Source: an uncultured Dorea sp. | GTDB lineage: Bacteria > Bacillota > Clostridia > Lachnospirales > Lachnospiraceae | Length of the DNA: 20,853 nt | Assembly: GCA_934295165.1 (NCBI GenBank) | Contig: CAKRAT010000039.1 | Location: 1-20,853 of the forward strand | Direction of reading: 5' to 3' | In this document: one piece after another, positions 7,147-14,122 of the stretch | Layout of the letters: each line of letters starts with the position of its first letter | Position numbering within the stretch: position 1 is the first letter of the stretch | Translations under genes and position numbers: made by a program | The notes under the pieces: model-generated | The model's database searches: none | What the model saw: only the letters and a program-made list of their open reading frames with translations | What the model was told of the DNA's origin: nothing

Positions 7147-9969
7147 CTATATCTGATCGTTTTCCAGATATCTGATGAACTCATCTTCCGAAAGAGGTTT
7201 GGAATAATAATATCCCTGTATATAATCACACTCATTTTCCCTCAGGAATGCTACTTGTTCTTCTGTCTCTGCACCTTCAGCCACTAACTGCATACCCAGT
7301 TCATGAGCCATTGCAATGATAGACTTTAAGATACTTCTCGACTTCGGGTTCGTCTCGATCTGACGTACCAGACTCATGTCGATCTTTAAGATATCGAAAT
7401 TGTAATCCTGAAGTACACCATACGAAGAATATCCGCTTCCAAAATCATCCAGAAGCGTCATCGCACCTTTTTCCTGTAATGATTCCAGAATATTATTACG
7501 GTTCTGCTTCATAGCTTCAAACGAAGTCTCTGTAATCTCGAATCTTGAAGCAATTCCCATCTTCTGATAGGCCTCTACATTTTCCTCAATCCACCGGATC
7601 ATGCTTTCATCATAAAAATCCATCCATGACAGATTGATCGATATCGGAACATTCTTCTTTCCTTCATCATGACGTTTTTTCATAAAACCAAATACTTTTT
7701 TCGTCACGTAAAAATCCAGTTCGGAAATATGTCCGCTTTCTTCCAGTGCCGGGATAAATATTGCCGGTGATACAAATCCTCTCTTTGGATGTATCCAGCG
7801 GATCAGTGCTTCTGCTGATTTTACTTTTCCTGTCTGTGTATCCACAACCGGCTGATAATAAACTTTAAACTGTTCCTGTGCCAGTCCGTTTCTCAATTCT
7901 CCGGCAAGTTCCGCCTGGTCGATATAGCGGGATTTCATTGCCGAGTCATAAATATTATATGGCTTTACGTACTCATCAGTAATATACTTCTTCGCAAGCT
8001 TTGCCCGGTCGATCATTCCGTTGATGCTCATCATCTTTTCTTCCACATAAAATATTCCACACCCACAGAATATGTGCATTGTCTTTCCATCCTGTGTAAA
8101 ATTCCAATCACAAAGACCGGCAAGTCGATTCAGATCCAGATTCTTTTTCTCCACCAGACAGGTAAACTGATCCGCCTCCACTCTTGCCACTACGCAAGGC
8201 TTCAGGCTTGAAAACTTCAAATTCTTATAGAGCATCCTCAGAACCTTATCGCCCGTATCAATTCCGAACAATTCATTTACTGCTTTAAAATTACGTACAT
8301 TGAAATACAACACCGCATATTCGGATTTTTTCTCACAGCTTCGGAATATATTTTCCGCATTATGTATGAATCCCTGCCGGTTATATCCTCCTGTCAGCAC
8401 ATCTTTTCCCGTAAGTTCCGTAATATCCTCTGTCACAGCAAGAATAATCCCCAGTTCTTTGAACAGATACATATAATTATATTCTTTCAGACGCTTTTCT
8501 CCATCTTCATTGAATTGTTGGATCGTGAAAGAATATCTTTCATTCTCATCCAGTTCCCTGCACACCGTCTGCATATCCATATATCTGCGCAGTCTCTCCT
8601 GCTCCTGTTCTGGAACCGTCGCTCCGATGATATCCCTTACATAGATATTATAAGCAATCTTTGTATTCAGATAGCGGTAGGCATTAAAATTCTCCGTCGA
8701 TTCCATATTAATCAGGTTTCTTCTGGCGTCGATCAACGCAATCTTTTCAAAACTCTTCTGATACAGAAGCTGCGGGATCTTCTCTGCAAGGTAGCTTTCC
8801 GTAATATCCAGAAAATACAGTACTCCTTCTACTTCTCCTGTTGCAGAATTCCGAATCATCTCTATCACAACCCTGTACATTCGGATCTTCTCGTCATCAT
8901 CGCCCTGTACAACCGTCTCAAATGAAATGTTCGTCTTTCCACGTTCAAATTCTCTTGTCAGATTTTCCTGTGAAAATATCTCTTCTATCCTGATCCTGTC
9001 TTCCCATCCGATTGCAAACTGCGAAAGTCTTCTGACATAGGAATCCAGACTTTCTTTTTCTTCTGCAAGTGCTACACTTTTTTCTTTTACCGCACAGGAG
9101 ATACATTCCCCCCTGGTCACATTCACCGTTACCGTTCCCAGAGAGTCCATTGTTCTCCGCATCACTTCATCTAACTGTTTCAGATAATCGTCATTGATAT
9201 CCCTTGCATACAGCATTACGATCTGATTATTGTCTTCATATTCTTCACTGCACATCATCGAGACAGAGACCCATTTAAACTCATTACCGGCTTTACGGCG
9301 GTAACATATTGCCTCCTGTTTACTGCCTCCGGCAAATGCCTGTTTTAATCTTTTTATATTACAAAAGTCCAGATACTCCTGCTTATCCTCATCATATATA
9401 TAATCACGGTCTGCAAAACTGTGCAGTCTTGCAGAAAACGAAGACAGACCATTAAAATAAGTCTCCTCATCGTCAAATCCGTCCTTCAGTATCAGATAGC
9501 TGTCTGTTGTCAGATTCACCTTTAAAATCCGATAATAAAATGTAGACAGCATTCCAATTGCATCCTGAAAATTGCCCATGGATTTGTCGTGAAGCGCGAT
9601 CGTATTATGCACCCTCCGCAATACGATCGCTGCATCAAACGGACGTCCAAAATAATCACTGACCCCCATCTCATAGGCGCGGCCGATATTATCATCCGAA
9701 GAATCTGATGAAATACAGATCACTGGAATATGATCCAGCCATAATCTTTCCTTCATCACCTGTAATACTTCATACCCATTCATAACAGGCATATTCATAT
9801 CCAATAACAGCAGGGCTAATTCCATATAGTGTTCTGTCATGATATAGACAGCCTGCTGTCCGTCTTCTGCCCGGATGATGTCATATTCATCTTCCAGCAT
9901 ACTGATCAGGATCTCACGATTCAGTTCCGAATCATCAACGATCAATATCTTTTTTCTTTGTTCTTCCAT
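7147..9969 (-). CDS. Response regulator with PAS-like, degenerate GGDEF and active EAL domains (c-di-GMP phosphodiesterase)
   Basis: The 940-residue protein begins with a receiver domain (1-125): acidic pair Asp12-Asp13, phospho-acceptor Asp57 and Ser87, but Arg109 where Lys is usual. Residues 150-517 contain two or three PAS-like units, each ending in an ARDI/LDIT/EDIT-type strand. The GGDEF domain (about 520-675) is degenerate: the motif reads EADQF (598-602) and the upstream metal Asp positions are Asn557 and Arg559, so no cyclase activity is expected. The EAL domain (685-935) keeps the catalytic set: Glu720 (EAL), Asn779, Glu811, Asp841-Asp842, Lys862, Glu898 and Gln918. It should hydrolyse c-di-GMP under phosphorylation and PAS control. 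No membrane segment and no adjacent kinase are seen. The start lies after a G-run (9974-9983) that acts as ribosome-binding site, and a LexA-type box lies just upstream. Confidence 0.93.
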   Translation of the reverse strand: MEEQRKKILIVDDSELNREILISMLEDEYDIIRAEDGQQAVYIMTEHYMELALLLLDMNMPVMNGYEVLQVMKERLWLDHIPVICISSDSSDDNIGRAYEMGVSDYFGRPFDAAIVLRRVHNTIALHDKSMGNFQDAIGMLSTFYYRILKVNLTTDSYLILKDGFDDEETYFNGLSSFSARLHSFADRDYIYDEDKQEYLDFCNIKRLKQAFAGGSKQEAICYRRKAGNEFKWVSVSMMCSEEYEDNNQIVMLYARDINDDYLKQLDEVMRRTMDSLGTVTVNVTRGECISCAVKEKSVALAEEKESLDSYVRRLSQFAIGWEDRIRIEEIFSQENLTREFERGKTNISFETVVQGDDDEKIRMYRVVIEMIRNSATGEVEGVLYFLDITESYLAEKIPQLLYQKSFEKIALIDARRNLINMESTENFNAYRYLNTKIAYNIYVRDIIGATVPEQEQERLRRYMDMQTVCRELDENERYSFTIQQFNEDGEKRLKEYNYMYLFKELGIILAVTEDITELTGKDVLTGGYNRQGFIHNAENIFRSCEKKSEYAVLYFNVRNFKAVNELFGIDTGDKVLRMLYKNLKFSSLKPCVVARVEADQFTCLVEKKNLDLNRLAGLCDWNFTQDGKTMHIFCGCGIFYVEEKMMSINGMIDRAKLAKKYITDEYVKPYNIYDSAMKSRYIDQAELAGELRNGLAQEQFKVYYQPVVDTQTGKVKSAEALIRWIHPKRGFVSPAIFIPALEESGHISELDFYVTKKVFGFMKKRHDEGKKNVPISINLSWMDFYDESMIRWIEENVEAYQKMGIASRFEITETSFEAMKQNRNNILESLQEKGAMTLLDDFGSGYSSYGVLQDYNFDILKIDMSLVRQIETNPKSRSILKSIIAMAHELGMQLVAEGAETEEQVAFLRENECDYIQGYYYSKPLSEDEFIRYLENDQI

Positions 9970-9973
9970 GTCG

Positions 9974-9983
9974 CCCCCCCCCC
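9974..9983 (-). repeat. Run of ten G at the ribosome-binding position
   Basis: Ten consecutive C on + (G on -) end four bases before the ATG of the REC-GGDEF-EAL gene. No other Shine-Dalgarno sequence is present, so the run must serve that role. Homopolymers of this length slip in replication, so its length, and hence translation, may vary between cells. Confidence 0.7.
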
Positions 9984-9996
9984 GAACTTTTGTTCG
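9983..9996. promoter_or_regulatory. Perfect LexA (DinR)-type box upstream of the c-di-GMP gene
   Basis: CGAACTTTTGTTCG matches the Gram-positive SOS-box core CGAAC-N4-GTTCG in every fixed position. It lies 14-27 bases before the ATG in the 50-base gap after dtd, where a repressor could block initiation or read-through. No clear -35/-10 pair was assigned (TATGAA and AATAAT lie upstream). Confidence 0.5.
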
Positions 9997-10019
9997 CCTT
10001 TTTATTATTCATACTCTAA

Positions 10020-10466
10020 TCACAATCTTTCTGAGTCCAGTACTATGGTAAACGGACCATCATTGATCAGACTCACTTTCATGTCTGCACCAAACCTGCC
10101 CTTCTCTACCACCGATACCTGCTCTTTACATTTGCTGATGATATATTCATACAATTCTTCTGCCTTATCCGGCTTTCCGGCTTTTGTAAAACTTGGTCTG
10201 TTTCCTTTTTTACAATCCGCATATAGCGTAAACTGTGAAATCAGAAGAAGTTCTCCCCCAACGGTATCCAGTGAAAGATTCGTCTTTCCATTCTCATCTT
10301 CAAAAATCCGTAATCCCAGCATCTTTTTGATCATCTTATCAGCAGTTTCTCTGGTATCCGAATCTGCAACACCAATCAGAACCATGAATCCTTTTCCTAT
10401 CTGCCCGATTACTTCGTTATCTACTTTTACACTGCTTTCTGTAACTCTCTGGATTACAAAACGCAT
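10020..10466 (-). CDS. dtd: D-aminoacyl-tRNA deacylase
   Basis: The 148 residues match the normal DTD length throughout. Diagnostic blocks are SQFTLYAD (77-84), NRPSF (89-93), GRFGADMKV (123-131) and the Gly137-Pro138 pair in NDGPFT that excludes L-amino acids from the active site. The enzyme frees D-amino acids wrongly attached to tRNA (and Gly from tRNA-Ala) in the cytoplasm. The start has AAGGAGG overlapping the stop codon of the upstream EamA-type gene (10479-10481), so translation is probably coupled. In many Firmicutes dtd follows relA; here it follows a transporter gene instead. The REC-GGDEF-EAL gene begins 50 bases downstream. Confidence 0.96.
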   Translation of the reverse strand: MRFVIQRVTESSVKVDNEVIGQIGKGFMVLIGVADSDTRETADKMIKKMLGLRIFEDENGKTNLSLDTVGGELLLISQFTLYADCKKGNRPSFTKAGKPDKAEELYEYIISKCKEQVSVVEKGRFGADMKVSLINDGPFTIVLDSERL

Positions 10467-10478
10467 CTGATCTCCTCC

Positions 10479-11363
10479 TTATGTTACATTTTTTCCTTTT
10501 TTTTCCGGAAGCTGTGCCAGAATGATTGCTGCAAACATACATATACATCCCATCAATTCTCTCACTGATAATCTTTCTCCCAGCACGACCCATCCTGCCA
10601 GCACCGAGAAACAAGATTCCAGACTCAGGATCAGTGATGCAACTGCCGGATTCACATTCTTCTGCCCCAGTATCTGCAATGTATATGCAACACCACAAGA
10701 CAATACACCAGCATACAAAAGAGGCATCCAAGCCTCCGTTACCGCATTGAATGCCGGTGTCTCTATCGTAAACATAAATGGTATTGACAGGATTCCACAG
10801 ACAAAGAATTGCAGGCAAGACATTTTTACACCATCTACTTTCGGTGCGAAATAATCAATTACCAGAATATGTACTGCAAAAACAAGTGCACACAAGAATA
10901 CCAGAATATCTCCTCTGCCTATAGAAAATGATTCTGTAATGCACAGGAAATACAATCCCGCAATTGCCAGTACAACCGCCAGCCATATCTTCCATCCAAT
11001 CTTCTTATGAAGGAAAATACCTAATGCAGGCACGATTACAATATAAAATGCCGTGATAAATCCTGCCTTTCCCGCCGTTGTATACTGAATCCCGATCTGC
11101 TGAAGACTGCTTGCCGCAAATAATAATATGCCACATAAGATTCCACCGGTGATCAGGTCTTTTTCGGAACCTTCTTCTTGCGTTTTTCCATTCACTTTCT
11201 GTAAGATCCATATACACGGCAATAGTGCAATACCTCCGATCAGGCTTCTTACTCCATTAAAAGTAAACGGTCCCAGGTAGTCCATCCCTACACTTTGAGC
11301 CACAAAAGCTGTCCCCCATATAAATGCTGTCAGAAACAGCATCAAACCATTCTTTAACCTCAT
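10479..11363 (-). CDS. EamA/DMT-superfamily transporter
   Basis: The 294-residue protein has about ten membrane helices arranged as two EamA repeats. The first repeat opens with GLMLFLTAFIWGTAFVAQSVG, and the second contains ISIPF...AGVLSCGVAYTLQ and ASLILSLESCFSVLAGWVVLGE, the classic end of an EamA domain. Such proteins move metabolites or amino acids across the cytoplasmic membrane; the substrate is not predictable. A longer reading starting at 11471 is rejected. The ATG at 11363 has GGAGAGAAG just upstream and begins the first helix, whereas the extra 36 residues overlap the promoter. It is the first gene of a unit with dtd (12-base gap). Confidence 0.9.
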   Translation of the reverse strand: MRLKNGLMLFLTAFIWGTAFVAQSVGMDYLGPFTFNGVRSLIGGIALLPCIWILQKVNGKTQEEGSEKDLITGGILCGILLFAASSLQQIGIQYTTAGKAGFITAFYIVIVPALGIFLHKKIGWKIWLAVVLAIAGLYFLCITESFSIGRGDILVFLCALVFAVHILVIDYFAPKVDGVKMSCLQFFVCGILSIPFMFTIETPAFNAVTEAWMPLLYAGVLSCGVAYTLQILGQKNVNPAVASLILSLESCFSVLAGWVVLGERLSVRELMGCICMFAAIILAQLPEKKGKNVT

Positions 11364-11441
11364 TCTTCTCTCCATATATACATGTGTAATTATATATTTA
11401 CATATACATTTTATCGTCCTTATTTTACCATACTTTAGTCT

Positions 11442-11471
11442 ATTATACGACACATTTCCCTTTTTTTGCAA
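11442..11471 (-). promoter_or_regulatory. Promoter of the EamA-dtd operon
   Basis: On -, TTGCAA (11466-11471) and TATAAT (11442-11447) are 18 bases apart, giving a leader of about 70 bases. The -35 sits in a 16-bp palindrome of seven T, GC, seven A (11461-11476). Confidence 0.6.
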
Positions 11472-11530
11472 AAAAAGATCGAAAAGTTGTATTTTTATAC
11501 ACCCTTATACATGAACGGCCGTCTTGACTT

Positions 11531-11579
11531 TTGTATCAATTCACAGCATACTTATAATATACATATTCCCATTGGGAAT
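11531..11579 (+). promoter_or_regulatory. Promoter and operator-like dyad of the 112-residue gene
   Basis: TTGTAT (11531-11536) and TATAAT (11553-11558) are 16 bases apart. Just after, ATTCCC (11565-11570) and GGGAAT (11574-11579) form a perfect dyad at the expected transcription start, which could be an operator or a small leader hairpin. A further palindrome ACGGCCGT is at 11515-11522, upstream of the -35. Confidence 0.5.
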
Positions 11580-11603
11580 CAGATCATGTGAGGAGGTTCT
11601 CTT

Positions 11604-11942
11604 ATGTTATCAGAACGATTATTAAAGCTTCCCGGATTTCTCTATCAGATCGGAAGCAATTATTATTATCTTGGAAAATGGATCTGCAAAGAATGTACGG
11701 ATCCGAATGCTACAGACTGTGTCATGATGTACCAGATGTGCCGCAACAGCGGTGAAGAACCTGAAACCGGTACTTATTTTCAGAAGCTCCGTGCTTTCAG
11801 TGATTTTGCATTGGAGGTTCCTTATAATCCTGGTAAGATTGCGGATGATATGAAGACGCTTCTGGAAGGACTTTCTGAGGATGAGACAGATAAACTGGTG
11901 AAACAGATTGATTGTCTGGAGGAAGATTCTGGCAAATATTGA
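11604..11942 (+). CDS. Conserved-looking hypothetical protein, 112 residues
   Basis: I do not recognise this family. The start is solid: TGAGGAGG at 11588-11595 lies eight bases before the ATG, and a promoter is visible upstream. The protein is soluble and acidic, with an aromatic N-terminal part (GFLYQIGSNYYYLGKWICKE) and four Cys within 21 residues in the pattern C-x2-C-x8-C-x6-C. The spacing is loosely metal-site-like but matches no finger I know. The C-terminal half is a predicted helix rich in Asp, Glu and Lys. It stands alone on +, with the EamA-dtd operon divergent and the DUF6465-type gene convergent. Function unknown. Confidence 0.78.
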   Translation: MLSERLLKLPGFLYQIGSNYYYLGKWICKECTDPNATDCVMMYQMCRNSGEEPETGTYFQKLRAFSDFALEVPYNPGKIADDMKTLLEGLSEDETDKLVKQIDCLEEDSGKY

Positions 11943-11973
11943 TTTATCATCGTGACTTACCCCGGTCCTGAAT

Positions 11974-12013
11974 AAAAGTATCGAAGCCATTTCTGTGCGG
12001 ATTCAATACTTTT
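11974..12013 (+). terminator. Weak terminator-like hairpin after the 112-residue gene
   Basis: AAAAGTAT (11974-11981) pairs with ATACTTTT (12006-12013). After a C/A mismatch, GAA (11983-11985) pairs with TTC (12002-12004). The loop is 16 bases and the U-tract is only the end of the stem. Confidence 0.4.
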
Positions 12014-12041
12014 GAATTGATTATCATTTTGCCTGTCACGA

Positions 12042-12257
12042 CTTTAGAAAGAGTTGATATTCTGTTTGGAGCGTATATGGAACAAAGTTAGAAGTTGTTA
12101 GGGCGTCAGAATTTTCGTTACCCGGAACATGAGTCACTGTTTGAGCCGAACGGCGAGTTTGGCTCATGTTCCGGGTGCTTTTAGAAAATTCTGACGCCCT
12201 TATAACTTCTTCATTGTGGAATCTTAGCCCCAAACAGAATATCAACTCTTTCTAAAG
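12042..12257. mobile_element. 216-bp nested inverted-repeat element (MITE-like)
   Basis: Terminal arms 12042-12069 and 12230-12257 are perfect 28-bp inverted repeats (tips CTTTAG / CTAAAG). Inside them, 12090-12116 and 12184-12210 pair over 27 bases with two mismatches, including a perfect 16-bp GGGCGTCAGAATTTTC arm. Further in, 12120-12133 and 12163-12176 pair over 14 bases. GAGCC/GGCTC offers an alternative apex. The dinucleotide GA flanks both ends (12040-12041 and 12258-12259), a possible short target duplication. There is no transposase. It fills most of the 338-base convergent spacer (11943-12280) and starts 23 bases past the DUF6465-type stop, so it can also act as a transcription-ending hairpin. 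Confidence 0.65.
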
Positions 12258-12280
12258 GACTGAGAGGCCAAGATATTCAA

Positions 12281-12598
12281 TTAAATAGCAACTTTCCCAG
12301 TCGTCTCTTCATTGATCACATAATAAGCTGCTGCTTCTTCCGGTTTCAGATATACGTTCAGAGTTTTAATCTCATCTACACTCTTTCCAGAGGCTGTCCA
12401 TGCTTCATGCACTTTCTTTGTAATCTCTTCTGTACTTACTTCTTTACCCATATACTGAAGATAAAAGCTTGTTTTTACTTCTTTCTTCACGTCTTCCGCT
12501 TCTTTCAATACGCCTGCTCTTGTCTCGATTGCCTTAGTTGTGTCTTTTGCAGTTGTAATTGCTGCTGGTCTTGCATTGTTTCTTCTATTTTTTTTCAT
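12281..12598 (-). CDS. DUF6465-type small protein
   Basis: The 105-residue protein has a basic, Ala/Lys/Thr-rich N-terminal tail (about 1-40). A compact domain follows: SFYLQYMGKEVSTEEITKKV, then AWTASGKSVDEIKTLNVYLKPEEAAAYYVINEE. The KTLNVYLKPEEAAAYYV block is the hallmark of DUF6465, a family common in Lachnospiraceae and of unknown function. The start has GAGGAGG nine bases before the ATG. The gene has its own promoter and stands as a single unit after tcdA. The basic tail suggests contact with nucleic acid or another acidic partner, which is inference only. Confidence 0.85.
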   Translation of the reverse strand: MKKNRRNNARPAAITTAKDTTKAIETRAGVLKEAEDVKKEVKTSFYLQYMGKEVSTEEITKKVHEAWTASGKSVDEIKTLNVYLKPEEAAAYYVINEETTGKVAI

Positions 12599-12641
12599 AT
12601 AAATAACCTCCTCAATCTACAAATAGAACATTACCTTCTTT

Positions 12642-12669
12642 ATTATAATAAATTTGCAGAAAATGTCAA
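12642..12669 (-). promoter_or_regulatory. Promoter of the DUF6465-type gene
   Basis: On -, a perfect TTGACA (12664-12669) and perfect TATAAT (12642-12647) are 16 bases apart. The -35 begins 14 bases past the tcdA stop. This is one of the best promoters in the window and suggests strong expression. Confidence 0.75.
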
Positions 12670-12682
12670 AAGATATCCGTTT

Positions 12683-13462
12683 TTATTCTTCATCCCCTCG
12701 TCCATACTGGTTGATCGTCAGATCCTTTACGACTTCTCCTGCAAGAATCAGACCAGCCACAGATGGAACGAATGCAATACTTCCCGGAATGTCTCTTCTC
12801 TCTGTACATTTCCGTGCTGTTCCCGGTGGACAGATACAATGCTGTTTGCAGCTGATACTCATATCTTCTAATGGACGAACCGGCTTTTCTTCCGAATATA
12901 CGACTTTCAGTTTCTTCACACCCCGTGCTTTTAACTCCCGGCGCATCACTTTCGCCAGTGGGCACATCTTCGTCTTATAGATATCTGCCACCTGGAATGC
13001 AGCTGCATCCAGCTTATTACCGGCACCCATACAACTGATGACCGGCACATCCGCCTCCTTTGCACGCATAATAATCTCAATCTTTGCTGTGACTGTGTCT
13101 ACAGCATCTACCACATATGAATATTCTTCAAACCGGAATTCATGTGCATTCTCCGGAAGGTAAAAACATTTTCTCACTTCTACCTCTGCATTCGGATTAA
13201 TCTCCAGAATTCTGTCTTTCATAACATCTGCTTTATATTTTCCAACTGTCTTTCTCGTTGCAATAATCTGACGGTTAAGATTCGTAAGACATACCTTATC
13301 ATCATCTACTAAAACAAATGCTCCAACTCCGCTTCTTGCCAATGCTTCTACGACATATCCGCCAACTCCGCCAATTCCGAAAACCGCTACTTTTGCATGT
13401 GCAAGTCTGTCCATATTATCAGCTCCTAATAAAAGCTGTGTTCTGGAAAACTGATTCAACAT
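12683..13462 (-). CDS. tcdA: tRNA threonylcarbamoyladenosine dehydratase (ThiF/E1-like)
   Basis: The 259 residues match TcdA. It uses ATP to adenylate and cyclise t6A37 of ANN-decoding tRNAs to ct6A. The nucleotide loop GIGGVGG is at 29-35, the adenylation segment DDDKVCLTNLNRQ at 53-65, the ATP-contact Asp at 119, and the MGAGNK block at 145-150. A Cys-rich stretch (CKQHCICPPGTARKC, 205-219) lies near the C-terminus. The start is moved from 13483 to 13462, where GGAGG (13470-13474) lies seven bases away. It has its own promoter and a leader of about 120 bases. Only the modification's last step is encoded here, with no tsa genes nearby. Confidence 0.93.
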   Translation of the reverse strand: MLNQFSRTQLLLGADNMDRLAHAKVAVFGIGGVGGYVVEALARSGVGAFVLVDDDKVCLTNLNRQIIATRKTVGKYKADVMKDRILEINPNAEVEVRKCFYLPENAHEFRFEEYSYVVDAVDTVTAKIEIIMRAKEADVPVISCMGAGNKLDAAAFQVADIYKTKMCPLAKVMRRELKARGVKKLKVVYSEEKPVRPLEDMSISCKQHCICPPGTARKCTERRDIPGSIAFVPSVAGLILAGEVVKDLTINQYGRGDEE

Positions 13463-13506
13463 ATCTGTTCCTCCACTCATCATTTCATCATATACTAATC
13501 TGTTTT

Positions 13507-13583
13507 AACGGCTGTTCCTATTCTTTTTACCGTTTTTTTAATTCTTATTCTTCTATTTTCCGCTTCGTTTCCGCAACGGAGCG
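13507..13583 (-). promoter_or_regulatory. Structured leader of tcdA
   Basis: On -, the predicted RNA begins with a hairpin, CGCTCCGTT (13575-13583) with AACGAAGCG (13561-13569), nine pairs including one wobble, loop GCGGA. A second, shorter one follows: AACGG (13530-13534) with CCGTT (13507-13511). The CCGTT of the first could pair instead with the AACGG of the second, so two folds are possible. No known riboswitch is recognised. Confidence 0.35.
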
Positions 13584-13591
13584 CATTTCCT

Positions 13592-13621
13592 ATTATAGTA
13601 GTAGGATATATGATAAGTCAA
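13592..13621 (-). promoter_or_regulatory. Promoter of tcdA
   Basis: On -, TTGACT (13616-13621) and TATAAT (13592-13597) are 18 bases apart, immediately downstream of the HD-domain gene's stop. The predicted start near 13585 gives a leader of about 120 bases. Confidence 0.65.
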
Positions 13622-13630
13622 CTATATCCT

Positions 13631-14119
13631 TCATCTCCGGTGTTTTTGCGTTCTTTTTCTGCGAATCCTTCCAAACACCGTCTCTTTCGACGCACAGATC
13701 TTATCCGCAAGGCACACCAGCCATGCTTCTTTGCACATCGGAGGAACAATATTCAGCGGAAACATATGCCGCAGGATAATATTCTCTTCCCGCATGCTCA
13801 GTTCAAAATCCTTTCTGGCATTCTTAAGTGCCCGTCCTGCATGGATGAAGCCATGAAACCGGTGACCCGCATCTTTTTCATGCCAGTCATACAGAAAATA
13901 ATCATGCAGAAGTGCACCTCTTATTAATTCTTTCCGATTGATCTTCCAGCCAAACCTCTCTGCCAGTTCTACACTTGTATACGCCACACTGATGCAATGC
14001 TTATAGACGGAAATATCACTGTGCTGCATATATTTCTGTGTATATTTCATTCGCCCCTGCTCATCCAGTTCCTTTAATATTACTTTAATTTCCTCCAGAA
14101 TCCTGTCTTCACTGTTCAT
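13631..14119 (-). CDS. HD-domain phosphohydrolase
   Basis: The 162-residue protein shows the HD metal site: His41 (VYKHCISVAY), His72-Asp73 (GALLHDYFLYDW), His118 or a nearby His in the HGFIHAGRA/ILRHMFPL region, and Asp139 (LADKICAS). These form the metal-dependent phosphohydrolase fold that acts on nucleotides or phosphoesters; the exact substrate is unknown. The C-terminus is very basic (RIRRKRTQKHRR). It starts three bases after the NUDIX stop with AAGGAT as ribosome-binding site, so the two are one operon. Both being likely nucleotide hydrolases hints at nucleotide clean-up, but that is inference. Confidence 0.85.
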   Translation of the reverse strand: MNSEDRILEEIKVILKELDEQGRMKYTQKYMQHSDISVYKHCISVAYTSVELAERFGWKINRKELIRGALLHDYFLYDWHEKDAGHRFHGFIHAGRALKNARKDFELSMREENIILRHMFPLNIVPPMCKEAWLVCLADKICASKETVFGRIRRKRTQKHRR

Positions 14120-14122
14120 ATA

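Noticed and set aside
8362..8925. 187-codon open frame on +
   Set aside because: Entirely antisense to the 940-residue regulator; Ile/Phe/Leu/Ser-rich shadow translation.
9829..10470. 213-codon open frame on +
   Set aside because: It runs antisense across dtd and the start of the REC-GGDEF-EAL gene, with no ribosome-binding site; codon use follows the real genes.
11461..11476. 16-bp palindrome of seven T, GC, seven A as a regulatory operator
   Set aside because: It may be chance in AT-rich DNA and overlaps the -35 of the EamA promoter; no partner site was seen.
12036..12245. Open frame of 69 codons on - across the inverted-repeat element
   Set aside because: It lies almost wholly within the self-pairing repeat, has no ribosome-binding site and no protein-like composition.
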